Assembly (NCBI GenBank): GCA_003210285.1
Contig: QCVS01000013.1
Coordinates: forward strand, 1 to 48,553
Length of the DNA stretch: 48,553 bases
Direction of reading: 5' to 3'
Source: Prochlorococcus sp. AG-686-J21
GTDB taxonomy: Bacteria > Cyanobacteriota > Cyanobacteriia > PCC-6307 > Cyanobiaceae
Position numbers and translations under genes: made by a program. Positions 6,765 through 13,919 of this stretch are shown here, piece by piece. Every line of letters begins with the position of its first letter. Position 1 is the stretch's first letter. The notes below the pieces were generated by a model. The model was not told the origin of the DNA and did not search any database. It saw only the letters and a list, made by a program, of their open reading frames with translations.

Positions 6765-6857
6765 TCTCCAATACTCTTGAATTAATTATATTAAATTAAT
6801 TTAGAGAGCTATTTTTATCAATATCAAATAATACAACTTTCAGTTAATTTAGAAAAG

Positions 6858-6993
6858 CTAATCCAATTGTTTCATTTTAGTTTGGTAATGTAAAACGGCT
6901 TTTAAATATTGAACTTCTTTTCTAAGATTTTAATTTTTTTTCTAAATCTTCTTTAGTTACTATTTCTTGGGAAATTTTTAATATCGAATGCAA
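6858..6993 (-). pseudogene. frameshifted small coiled-coil gene
   Basis: Reading from a TTG at 6993, the frame gives SILKISQEIVTKEDLEKKLK and then a stop. The next frame continues seamlessly as LRKEVQYLKAVLHYQTKMKQ and ends LD at a TAG. The two halves join if one A is removed from TTAAAATC. The 136-nt span is one base longer than a whole number of codons, consistent with a single-base insertion. The product would be a short charged coiled coil of about 44 aa. Confidence 0.45.
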
Positions 6994-7110
6994 AAATTAA
7001 GCTTATTGTGACATCTTTGACTCAATTATGTGTAAATTAACTCAAATGATACAATCTCCTCTCGAATTCTATTTACAATAAGTAATATTAATTTATTAAC
7101 TATTTTAAAA

Positions 7111-7227
7111 ATGAATTCAAATAAAGACATTCTTGATAGAGCGATTGGAAGACCAGCAATGATGGCTTTCATGATCCTAGTCGGAACATATGTAACAACA
7201 GGTCAACTCATCCCAGGTGTATTTTAA
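7111..7227 (+). CDS. hli: high-light-inducible protein (38 aa), first of a pair
   Basis: ATG at 7111. The single helix reads GRPAMMAFMILVGTYVTTGQ and ends LIPGVF, the Hli/SCP pattern. Hli proteins bind chlorophyll and carotenoid and dissipate excess energy near photosystem II. The usual ExxNGR is altered: the N and E positions read LDRAIGRPAM, so the Glu that ligates chlorophyll is missing from the standard spot, while the Arg is kept. Stop and next start overlap as TAATG with 7227-7370, so the pair is translationally coupled. Confidence 0.85.
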   Translation: MNSNKDILDRAIGRPAMMAFMILVGTYVTTGQLIPGVF

Positions 7228-7370
7228 TGGAAAACCAAAATCAAAAAAGAAACATTGATCCTCAAAAAACAAGTGCAGAAAAATTAAATGGTAGGTTTGC
7301 CCTTGTAGGAGTAATAGCTTTACTTGGAGCGTATATATCAACTGGACAAATTGTACCTGGAATCATTTGA
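7227..7370 (+). CDS. hli: high-light-inducible protein (47 aa), second of a pair
   Basis: ATG at 7227 overlaps the preceding hli stop (TAATG). A polar start (ENQNQKRNIDPQKTS) leads to the canonical AEKLNGRFALVGVIALLGAY and STGQIVPGII, with the E-x-x-N-x-R chlorophyll-binding motif intact. Because the partner upstream has a degenerate motif, the two may work as a heterodimer; that is inference. Confidence 0.9.
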   Translation: MENQNQKRNIDPQKTSAEKLNGRFALVGVIALLGAYISTGQIVPGII

Positions 7371-7506
7371 GTTTTACTTTAAAATATTTTAAAGTTTTTG
7401 GTTATTTTTAGTATTTACTACTGTATTAATTGAGCGAATTTTTAAATAATCAATTCTATTTTTTGCTCCCTGATTAATCTTTATAACATATATTGTTATA
7501 AAGAAA

Positions 7507-7587
7507 ATGTTTAAGAAAAAAAAGAAAAAGGTATGGATTCACCCCCAACTCATTAACACACTTCGTTGGTTAATGAGTTTAGAATAA
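7507..7587 (+). CDS. possible basic micro-protein (26 aa) over a hairpin
   Basis: ATG at 7507 gives MFKKKKKKVWIHPQLI and then NTLRWLMSLE. The DNA of codons 14-24 is an 11-bp perfect inverted repeat (7547-7557 and 7569-7579, 11-nt loop), so the stretch may instead be the end of an RNA. A short T-containing run follows. I cannot tell protein from structural RNA here. Confidence 0.3.
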   Translation: MFKKKKKKVWIHPQLINTLRWLMSLE

Positions 7588-8131
7588 TACTTTTATATCA
7601 ACATTATATGACTTACTATTTAGAGTAAAAATGAGATATTATTAGCATTTGCTATCTATTTAGTAAATCGCCAGATATGAAATTATGTTGACTGTAAATT
7701 TATATTTATTAGGAATTTACAATAATTTAATTATTTAAATCATAAAAACGAATGACATAATTTAAACATTTTTATAATACGTAAAGTTATTTATCTTTAA
7801 ATTCAACGAATTTATTTTGCCTAATAAGGTCCTATAAATCTCTTTGAGATTTTATTATTATCTTCATCACCCATTGTCTTATAAATTAGTAAATTATTGC
7901 AGATGGAATTTTCTATTTCATGATGCCCCTAATCCTTCATGTAACCTTATATCGACTAACTCATATCAAAAGAATCCAAAGATGTACGGTTTAAGGAACG
8001 ATACGGTACGGGAAGAGGCAAGTATATTTACTTATAGAGTTTAATAACTTTTCTAGAATAAAAACATGGTTTTCATGAGGCAGTTGGATTGATACAGCTG
8101 AAGTCAACCGTAATTTTCAAAGAAATCAATT
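7588..8131. other. no clear gene; contains a locally GC-rich patch
   Basis: A plus-strand frame from TTG 7844 to 8044 is open but its start is weak. Around 7975-8025 base composition rises to about half GC, far above the surroundings, and a second frame there reads ISKESKDVRFKERYGTGRGK before a stop. TACGGT occurs twice. This could be a gene relic, foreign DNA or a small RNA; I see no decisive sign. Confidence 0.3.
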
Positions 8132-8257
8132 ATGACTCAAAGAACATTTCAATTAACTCAGCATGGAAAGTCATTAGTGATTTGGTTGATCGCATTAAAT
8201 AGTTTGTATGTCTTCTTTTCTACGTTTGAAAAAGCATTAATTTATTCCGGTAAATAG
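8132..8257 (+). CDS. single-helix membrane protein (41 aa)
   Basis: ATG at 8132. Polar start (TQRTFQLTQHGKS), then a helix (LVIWLIALNSLYVFFSTF) and EKALIYSGK. Topology is that of a small thylakoid or plasma-membrane protein. It stands alone between non-coding stretches; no family is recognised. Confidence 0.55.
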   Translation: MTQRTFQLTQHGKSLVIWLIALNSLYVFFSTFEKALIYSGK

Positions 8258-8515
8258 GCATTCAAACTTAAAAATTAGTAAATAAATTTATTATTATTTT
8301 TCATCATTACTATCTTTAAAATCTTGAAATAATGCTCAAAAAAGGAAAGATAATTACTAAATTAGTCAAAAAATATACTAGTTATTAGTAAGGGCGCCAG
8401 CCTATATGAAGCTCTTTACTATTTGGAAAATTATAGTAATTAATTTGTACAAGAATATAAATCAGAAATAATAATCAAAATATTCGGATAATATTAAAAG
8501 AAATATTTAATTTAC

Positions 8516-8779
8516 TTACCATTTTGGTTCAGTTACTTGCCAGCCCGAAGTGATTAATTGTTGGTACTCTTTGCGAGCAGCTTCTATTTTTATTTCTTTT
8601 CTTGTTTTCATAAGTGGAGGTTTAGCACCTAATATGCCAACAACAATTCCACTATCAATAAACATATACTCGAAAAACTTATCTTTATTATTTTTATTCT
8701 TAGTAAAACGTCTTACTTCGGTCCAGTTAGGGCATATTAACCATGCTTCTTCTGTTACCTTTTGGGAGTCTTTATCCAT
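8516..8779 (-). CDS. DUF1651 family protein (87 aa)
   Basis: ATG at 8779. The pattern WLICPNWTEVRRFTKN, then VVGILGAKPPLMKTRKEIKI, a helix AARKEYQQLI and a final SGWQVTEPKW fits the picocyanobacterial DUF1651 family (central P-x-x-x-TR, a helix, then GW and a terminal W). Its function is unknown. The start overlaps the end of the 43-aa gene 8772-8903 by eight bases, so they are coupled. The plus-strand frame across it is an antisense artefact. Confidence 0.8.
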   Translation of the reverse strand: MDKDSQKVTEEAWLICPNWTEVRRFTKNKNNKDKFFEYMFIDSGIVVGILGAKPPLMKTRKEIKIEAARKEYQQLITSGWQVTEPKW

Positions 8780-8903
8780 AAATTTCCTCTAGGATTATTA
8801 GTTCTTTTATTGATCTATGATTTTCTTCCTCTTGCTTCAAGGCATGAATACTCTTACACGCCTCTATCGTTTCTAAAATTCTAAAATTAATTTCTTGTTC
8901 CAT
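8772..8903 (-). CDS. small acidic helical protein (43 aa)
   Basis: ATG at 8903. The product is a Glu-rich helix (EQEINFRILETIEACKSIHA, LKQEEENHRSIKELIILEE) that looks like a coiled coil. Its last codons overlap the start of the DUF1651 gene, so the two are expressed together and may act together. No family is recognised. Confidence 0.55.
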   Translation of the reverse strand: MEQEINFRILETIEACKSIHALKQEEENHRSIKELIILEEIYG

Positions 8904-9019
8904 TTTTCTTTTTGCCTTTCCAGATCATTAAAATTTTTAAACCTAGTCATAAATCAAAAGATAAAAAAATTGTTTGGTAATATTTTTAATTGATATTGAG
9001 AATTATGAAATTATTTTAT

Positions 9020-9433
9020 TTAATTAAAAGGAGAGGTGTTATTAATTGGAGCTATCAATAGTACTTCAAAAACAATTCCAGTTAAGGCTATAGGTAATAC
9101 CCAAACACCAATAAATCTATGATCAAAAAATCTTAAATGATCACTACCTTTAAAAACATTTTTTAAAGAGGTATATAGAGTTTCGGGTTGCGTATAAGAA
9201 GGACCTGTTTTTGATGGTGAGTAAGGTTTTATAAAAGCAGAGGATGAATATAATTGTGAAATTTTCTTTATAAAAAAGATAGGCAAAACCCAAATAGCAA
9301 CAAATCTAGCCCCTAACCATTGTCTTGCATTAGGAAGAGCATACTCTTTGATAGACTTATTCTCTGGCATTCCAGATTCTAAATCCTCATAAATATTTTC
9401 TAAAGTTGTTTCTTTATCAAACTTACTTTTCAT
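9020..9433 (-). CDS. membrane protein with a duplicated RF-x-W-VLP motif (137 aa)
   Basis: ATG at 9433. After an acidic N-terminus (ETTLENIYEDLESGMPENKS) come two related membrane segments: LGARFVAIWVLPIFFIKK near residues 40-57 and HRFIGVWVLPIALTGIVFEV near 105-124. The repeated RF-(V/I)-(A/G)-(I/V)-WVLP indicates an internal duplication. The spacer is Ser/Pro-rich. It is probably an integral thylakoid or plasma-membrane protein of unknown role. Confidence 0.65.
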   Translation of the reverse strand: MKSKFDKETTLENIYEDLESGMPENKSIKEYALPNARQWLGARFVAIWVLPIFFIKKISQLYSSSAFIKPYSPSKTGPSYTQPETLYTSLKNVFKGSDHLRFFDHRFIGVWVLPIALTGIVFEVLLIAPINNTSPFN

Positions 9434-9513
9434 GTAATTACGTCTATTAAATATATTCTAACATTTTAATTTTTATAAATAATTCCTTACTAATTAAATT
9501 GCAAAACTTAATA

Positions 9514-9562
9514 AAAATATTCCTAACTACTAAAATAACTAAAAAGTAGTTAAGAATATTTT
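9514..9562. repeat. 17-bp inverted repeat (one mismatch)
   Basis: Arm 1 (9514-9531) and arm 2 (9545-9562) pair over 17 of 18 positions with a 13-nt loop. AT-rich arms and T runs on both sides mean it could terminate transcription in either direction. It sits upstream of the minus-strand gene 9020-9433. Confidence 0.55.
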
Positions 9563-9749
9563 CTTCGACTAGGTTCATAAAGACGGATTATATTCCGTTG
9601 CAGATTCGCCGAATATCTACATATACTTTATAGATAAAAAACAATTTTTTTTAAAGTAAATAATATACAAATATATGAATTATTTTTAATTATATAAATT
9701 GTTTTTTAATACAAAAACTTTTATATCTGATCTTTATTATTCTACTTTA

Positions 9750-9900
9750 AAAAAATTAAACCTCATTTTCTAAGATTGCGAAAAAGAAAATGAGGTTAAA
9801 GGGAGGTTCTCATTACAAACCGAAGTTATCAAAGCTAGCGGTTAGTAGAATGCCCTACTTTCTACTTTTATATTTATACATTGAGTTCCCTAATTTTGGA
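9750..9900 (-). ncRNA. candidate minus-strand small RNA (~150 nt)
   Basis: On the minus strand a TATAAAAT -10-like box (9907-9914) precedes about 150 nt with no ORF. It contains a hairpin (AGTAGAA/TTCTACT) and ends in a 13-bp perfect stem (9759-9771 with 9785-9797) followed by a T-rich run. The layout of promoter, structured body and intrinsic terminator is what free-standing small RNAs of Prochlorococcus look like. I cannot match it to a named Yfr RNA. Confidence 0.4.
9752..9797 (-). terminator. strong Rho-independent terminator
   Basis: Perfect 13-bp stem AACCTCATTTTCT/AGAAAATGAGGTT with a 13-nt loop, followed on the minus strand by TTAATTTTTTT. It ends either the small RNA proposed upstream or read-through from the PsbY-like genes. 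Confidence 0.65.
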
Positions 9901-10071
9901 AGATTTATTTTATACAATAAGATGTTTTAAATTTGTTTTAAATAGAAGGGTTTTATTGAAATCTGATAAAAATATTGACTAGACTCATTGAAAGATGAAA
10001 AAAAGCATATAGTGAGATTGCAAAAAAGAAAAATTGTTCTTGAGGTATCATTATGATTTTAAAAAATTGTT

Positions 10072-10257
10072 TTAATTCTTTGTGAGAAAGATATTTTCTA
10101 TTATCAAGTTTTCTTGTAATGAATCATTTGTTGGAATCAATTTTTTTTGGTTATCATCAAAAGATGAATTAAAAGCTCCCCATTTTTTAAGCCAAAACAA
10201 AGTATAGAAGAAAGCAACTATAAAAGGAGCTCCCACAATTAAGTATCTAATATCCAT
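10072..10257 (-). CDS. PsbY-like single-helix protein (61 aa)
   Basis: ATG at 10257. The start MDIRYLIVGAPFIVAFFYTL followed by FWLKKWGAF resembles both the neighbour at 10271-10564 and the MD-x-R-x-x-V-x-x-P pattern of the PsbY helix. PsbY is a small photosystem II subunit. The polar tail (QKKLIPTNDSLQENLIIENI) is not typical. Thirteen bases separate it from the upstream paralogue, so the two form one unit. The PsbY call rests on the N-terminal pattern only. Confidence 0.55.
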   Translation of the reverse strand: MDIRYLIVGAPFIVAFFYTLFWLKKWGAFNSSFDDNQKKLIPTNDSLQENLIIENIFLTKN

Positions 10258-10270
10258 TTAAATTCCTTAT

Positions 10271-10564
10271 TTAATAAGATTTAAACTGCATAGCCAAAAT
10301 TGCTCCTAGAAAAAAAACAGTTGGAATTCCTAAGGCATTTACAGCAGCAGTTCTAACGGTGAAGACTGGATAACCTTCCTCAGGTCTATTTGTATTGATA
10401 ATCGATGAATCTTCCCAAACTTGATAATTCTTAAAAGGAACTACACCATCTTTGGGTAGTCCAAAAGGTGTCAATCTAAATACATCCCATTTACCCAACC
10501 AAAAAACTGTAAAGATCCAGGAAAAAATAATAGGAGTAATAACTAGTACAACTCTAAAGTCCAT
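10271..10564 (-). CDS. PsbY-like two-helix protein (97 aa)
   Basis: ATG at 10564. The N-terminus [20 protein letters not shown] then FWLGKWDVF matches PsbY-type helices and the paralogue at 10072-10257. A soluble middle ([20 protein letters not shown]) follows, then a second helix ([18 protein letters not shown]). Canonical PsbY is about 40 residues, so this is a longer relative. A photosystem-linked role is inference. Confidence 0.6.
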   Translation of the reverse strand: MDFRVVLVITPIIFSWIFTVFWLGKWDVFRLTPFGLPKDGVVPFKNYQVWEDSSIINTNRPEEGYPVFTVRTAAVNALGIPTVFFLGAILAMQFKSY

Positions 10565-10771
10565 TTGAAAAAAGTTAATTAATATTTATTTTGACCTCTT
10601 AAATTAAATTAAATTTATATCTTTAACTTTTGTATAAGTAGAAACACTTATTAACATGAATTTTGATCATTGGTCACCATAGGAAATGATTTATTGGTTT
10701 GGGTAAAGTATATTTTTTAAACTTTCCTTAAAAAATCTATTGTAGATTTGCAATTATAATAAATAATAATT

Positions 10772-11140
10772 ATGGACACATTTAGATTCTTACTTTTTGG
10801 GATTGCAGGTTTAAGTGTAATTTTTTGGGTAGCAATAATAGCTTTATGGCATACTTATATGTTCCCAACTTTCTTTAATGAAGATAAAACTTTTAATTCA
10901 GTTAAAATTCAGGAAAAATCGCTTACCTCAGAACCTATTCTTGGTAATTTAGTTAACAGCAATAATTTTACAAGTAGAGAAAAATATTCAATGAAAAACT
11001 TTGTAATAGCTGACTTTTCCTCTATCCAAAATGATTTTAAATTAAATAAATTGTACACTACTGTTATGGTTGGAGTATCATTCGCCACTTTTATATTTCT
11101 TACCTACGGATTAAGCAGCTCTATCACAACTGTTAGTTAA
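10772..11140 (+). CDS. two-helix membrane protein (122 aa)
   Basis: ATG at 10772. Helix 1 (FLLFGIAGLSVIFWVAIIAL) is followed by WHTYMFPTFF, a polar loop of about 55 residues and helix 2 near the C-terminus (VMVGVSFATFIFLTYGL). The layout mirrors the divergent two-helix PsbY-like protein. The next small gene starts on the base after its stop. Unknown function. Confidence 0.6.
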   Translation: MDTFRFLLFGIAGLSVIFWVAIIALWHTYMFPTFFNEDKTFNSVKIQEKSLTSEPILGNLVNSNNFTSREKYSMKNFVIADFSSIQNDFKLNKLYTTVMVGVSFATFIFLTYGLSSSITTVS

Positions 11141-11224
11141 ATGGAATCTATATATACTTTATTTTTTTTAGCTTCTTTCGTTTATTTAATCTTTAATTCA
11201 CTTAAGGATTTAAATATTAAATGA
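11141..11224 (+). CDS. membrane micro-protein (27 aa)
   Basis: ATG at 11141 immediately follows the TAA of 10772-11140, so coupling is likely. The product is one helix (IYTLFFLASFVYLIFNSL) with a short KDLNIK tail. Its position is the main evidence. No family is recognised. Confidence 0.5.
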   Translation: MESIYTLFFLASFVYLIFNSLKDLNIK

Positions 11225-11237
11225 TAAATAAATGTTT

Positions 11238-11363
11238 CTAGTGTTTTTTTGCATCTACCAAAAACTTTCTTCTAATAAAAAAGAATATTATTGTAGTTAT
11301 TATCATTACTGGAGGGTGAAAAGATATTGAATTTAAATACTCGTAGTAATTAAAGTTTTCCAA
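11238..11363 (-). CDS. single-helix membrane protein (41 aa), TTG start
   Basis: The first usable start is TTG at 11363. The product reads ENFNYYEYLNSISFHPPV, then a helix (MIITTIIFFFI) and a basic tail (RRKFLVDAKKH). The aromatic start and positive-inside tail look like genuine protein. An internal ATG at 11306 would leave 22 residues. Confidence 0.45.
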   Translation of the reverse strand: MENFNYYEYLNSISFHPPVMIITTIIFFFIRRKFLVDAKKH

Positions 11364-11810
11364 TAATTTTCTTATAATTGTTGAAACTATAAAACAGAAT
11401 TAAATGATTTTCGAATTAAATAAAGCATATTAAAGTATTAATTGATAGTAATTATTGTATCTATACTTTTCTCTTTATAATAATTTTTAAATTTAAGACT
11501 CCGGTATTAATAAATTTTTAATATCACAATAATTTGTAAGTAATAAAACAACTTTGATTAATATTCAGTTGTAGCGGATTAAACAAACTAGAACAGTTGA
11601 ATAACATATAAATTCTCTCTTAAAGTTTCTTTTAAAACTTATATGTTATTCATCTAATCTTGATCTCTCAGCTCTTTATTTTGAAAAGTTTGTGATCAGA
11701 ATATTTGTGAAGTTCAATTTTATATCTTTTACATTTAAACTTAACTTTTGATTCGTTATCAACTAAAAGTAATTTTTTCAAATATATTATTTAGAAATTG
11801 ATTTATTTTA
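11364..11810. other. gene-free region with a 14-bp inverted repeat
   Basis: No ORF is supported. A perfect 14-bp inverted repeat (11598-11611 and 11639-11652) dominates the stretch. The DNA just before 11811 should hold the promoter of the VTT-domain gene, but no clear -35/-10 stands out. Confidence 0.5.
11598..11652. repeat. perfect 14-bp inverted repeat, 27-nt loop
   Basis: TGAATAACATATAA is repeated in inverse orientation, and the loop can form a smaller TTAAA/TTTAA hairpin. There is no T run directly after it on the plus strand, so a simple terminator is unlikely. An operator, transcript-processing site or mobile-element footprint are alternatives. Confidence 0.5.
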
Positions 11811-12437
11811 GTGGTAGAAGCTTTATCCGGAAACTGGGGTATCTTATTAATTTTATTTTTAAGACTTATAAGTATTGTTATACCAATCTTACCAGGGACT
11901 TATTGCTTATTGATTTCTGGGTATCTTTTTGGATTAGTAAATGGACTATTAATAAGCTTTATTGCCGATTTATTATCATGCTCGATTAGTTTTTCATTAT
12001 CTAAAAGATTTGGAAGGAAAATACTTAAAAGAGTCATGTCAAAAAAATATTTAAATAAATTTGAAAATTTATCAAAAAAATATCTAGAGAAAAACTTTTT
12101 TCTTTTAACTGGTTTTTTAATGACGGGCTGGTTTGATTTTGTAAGTTATGGAGTAGGACTTACTAAATTAAGGTGGAGAAAGTTTCTATTAGCTTTAATT
12201 GTTAGTGTTTTACTTTCTGACTTGCCATTTGTCGCGACTGGAAACGGCTTTAGAAAATTACAAAATCAAAATTTTAATATTAAAAAGATTCTTGATGGAA
12301 ATGTACCATCTTTGCAAAAAGAATATTTAATTATATTTATAGTCAGCGTAATATTGATATTCAGTATTGGCATTATCGGAACATTTATTGATAGGAAATA
12401 TATGAAATCTTTTCCAGAAGCTGAAAATGATGTTTAG
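11811..12437 (+). CDS. VTT-domain (DedA/TVP38-like) membrane protein (208 aa)
   Basis: GTG start at 11811. Several helices surround the conserved core LRLISIVIPILPGTYCLLIS, then GYLFGLVNGLLISFIADLL, a basic segment (SKRFGRKILKRVMSKKYL), GWFDFVSYGVGLTKLRWRKF and a C-terminal helix. The core and its reentrant-loop pattern fit the SNARE-associated/VTT superfamily (PF09335), whose bacterial members affect lipid carrier recycling and membrane homeostasis. The four-base overlap at its end is with the convergent HhH gene. Confidence 0.8.
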   Translation: MVEALSGNWGILLILFLRLISIVIPILPGTYCLLISGYLFGLVNGLLISFIADLLSCSISFSLSKRFGRKILKRVMSKKYLNKFENLSKKYLEKNFFLLTGFLMTGWFDFVSYGVGLTKLRWRKFLLALIVSVLLSDLPFVATGNGFRKLQNQNFNIKKILDGNVPSLQKEYLIIFIVSVILIFSIGIIGTFIDRKYMKSFPEAENDV

Positions 12438-13162
12438 GCTTTTATTTTTGTAATCAAACTTTTTTCAATACCTTTTATTTCTAATAATTCATCATTAGGT
12501 GCATTAAGAACTTGTTCTTTTGTAAGGTAGCCAGCCTCCCACAATAAAGAAGCAGTTTTTGCTGAAACTCCATTTAGCTCACATAACAAATTGCTAAAGA
12601 ATGAATCTGGGAATTTCTTTTTAATTACTAACTTCCTATATATATCTCTATAAGCCTCCGTTTTAATACTTAATTCATTATTAATTTTGAATAATTTTTC
12701 ATCTATATCAATATAAGATTCGGCGATAGATCTAAAATCAATTAAAAAATTTTTAAAATCTTTTTCTAGTTTTGATTTAAATGGGATTTTTCCTATTTCA
12801 GAATATCTAGCATAAATCATGTTTAGAGAAATTTTTGCTAATTCTTCAAACTCCTCTTCATGTCCATGCCTTCTTACCCAAGAACCAAAAATACCGGAAG
12901 GGTCTCCATCTTTGCCAAGTTTATTAGGTTCGCCAAATAACTCAGGTTTTACCGAAGTATCGTTAGTAATTAAACCATCATTTTCTATACAAATCTTTGG
13001 TGTTGTTAAATTTAAATTACAGGAATATTCCCAGCCAGTTGTAACCGCATCTGCCCATAGGTCATTTGAATATTCACTTGAACTCTCTGTGGATATGATT
13101 ACTTTTTTCTTATGCGAATTTTGGAAGAAAAACTCAAATAATCCCATATCAAAATAGGCCAT
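12434..13162 (-). CDS. protein with C-terminal helix-hairpin-helix (242 aa)
   Basis: ATG at 13162. The N-terminal half is acidic and soluble (STESSSEYSNDLWADAVTTG), with FGSWVRRHGHEEEFEELAKI in the middle. The last 45 residues (CELNGVSAKTASLLWEAGY, then LLEIKGIEKSLITKIKA) are a helix-hairpin-helix pair of the kind that binds DNA backbone, as in RadC, UvrC or topoisomerase tails. I do not recognise the N-terminal domain. The plus-strand frame over its 5' half is an artefact. Confidence 0.75.
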   Translation of the reverse strand: MAYFDMGLFEFFFQNSHKKKVIISTESSSEYSNDLWADAVTTGWEYSCNLNLTTPKICIENDGLITNDTSVKPELFGEPNKLGKDGDPSGIFGSWVRRHGHEEEFEELAKISLNMIYARYSEIGKIPFKSKLEKDFKNFLIDFRSIAESYIDIDEKLFKINNELSIKTEAYRDIYRKLVIKKKFPDSFFSNLLCELNGVSAKTASLLWEAGYLTKEQVLNAPNDELLEIKGIEKSLITKIKA

Positions 13163-13332
13163 TCATATCTTCTAGTTTAGATAGAATATCAATTAATAAA
13201 AAGTTTGGGTAAAGTTTGTCTTAAATTTTCAATTCATCCTCTTAAGACAAAAGATCATACAGAGGTTGTTTTTATATTAGAGAAGATTATAGAATTAAGT
13301 TATTAAAAAGATATTGGAGAATTAAAGAAGAT

Positions 13333-13914
13333 TTGAAAAATATTGGAGCTAAAAAAATCATGGGAAAAACTAAACTTAACCTTGCAGATGATCAGTTATT
13401 GGAAATAGTAATTAAATTAAGAGATTTAATGCCGGAATGGAAGTGGAGCCTTGGTATGATCTATTGTTACGGTTTAAGACCTTCAGAAGTTTTTGGGTCA
13501 AATGTAAATCAACCAGATAAAACTTGTACTGTATTAGGACTTAAGGGAGAGGAGGATGAACTTGAGGAAAGGACAGCTTTCACTCTTGATAAATCTTTAG
13601 TGGATACTTTTGAATTAAATAATATAGATAGACCTTGGGAATACAATATGAGCGATAAAAAATATGATGCAATTTATTCAAAAATTAAAACAGACCAAAT
13701 GGGCAAGAGATTAAAGAAAATTATTAAAAGAGAGAAATTTCCACAATTTACAATGAATATGATTAGGCATAGTTGGGCTAAGAGAGCTATTAAATCTAAA
13801 ATTCCTTCATCTGATTGTGCAATATCAATGGGATATTCAATTGGAGTGTTTCAGGATATATATTTAAGTTCTATTAAAAAACTTGATAGTGCTGATATTC
13901 AAGATACTAATTAA
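13333..13914 (+). CDS. tyrosine recombinase, N-terminally truncated (193 aa)
   Basis: The catalytic pattern is visible: box I arginine in YCYGLRPSEVFG, box II H-x-x-R in NMIRHSWAKRAIKS, then MGYSIGVFQDIYLSSI with the expected nucleophile tyrosine. The second-box histidine of LGH is replaced (MGYS). These enzymes integrate or resolve mobile DNA. The first start is TTG at 13333 (ATG at 13360), but the frame is protein-like back to a stop near 13246 (RGCFYIREDYRIKLLKRYWR) without a start. About half of a normal integrase is missing, so it may be a remnant. Confidence 0.75.
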   Translation: MKNIGAKKIMGKTKLNLADDQLLEIVIKLRDLMPEWKWSLGMIYCYGLRPSEVFGSNVNQPDKTCTVLGLKGEEDELEERTAFTLDKSLVDTFELNNIDRPWEYNMSDKKYDAIYSKIKTDQMGKRLKKIIKREKFPQFTMNMIRHSWAKRAIKSKIPSSDCAISMGYSIGVFQDIYLSSIKKLDSADIQDTN

Positions 13915-13919
13915 AGGCG

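Larger units (their letters stand above)
9434..10071. other. gene-free region with two long inverted repeats
   Basis: No ORF is convincing. It contains an inverted repeat at 9514-9562, a second at 9759-9797 and GATTCG/CGAATC and CGGA/TCCG hairpins near 9590-9620. The right part fits a minus-strand small RNA described separately. Confidence 0.5.

Noticed and set aside
7844-8044. 66-codon plus-strand frame in the GC-rich patch
   Set aside because: Weak TTG start, odd Asn/Tyr/His-rich composition and a competing frame; kept only as an unexplained patch.
8550-8792. Plus-strand 80-codon frame
   Set aside because: Fully antisense to the DUF1651 gene with its conserved W, TR and GW residues.
12819-13157. 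Plus-strand 112-codon frame
   Set aside because: Antisense to the HhH protein; Ser/Pro-rich composition typical of reversed coding DNA.
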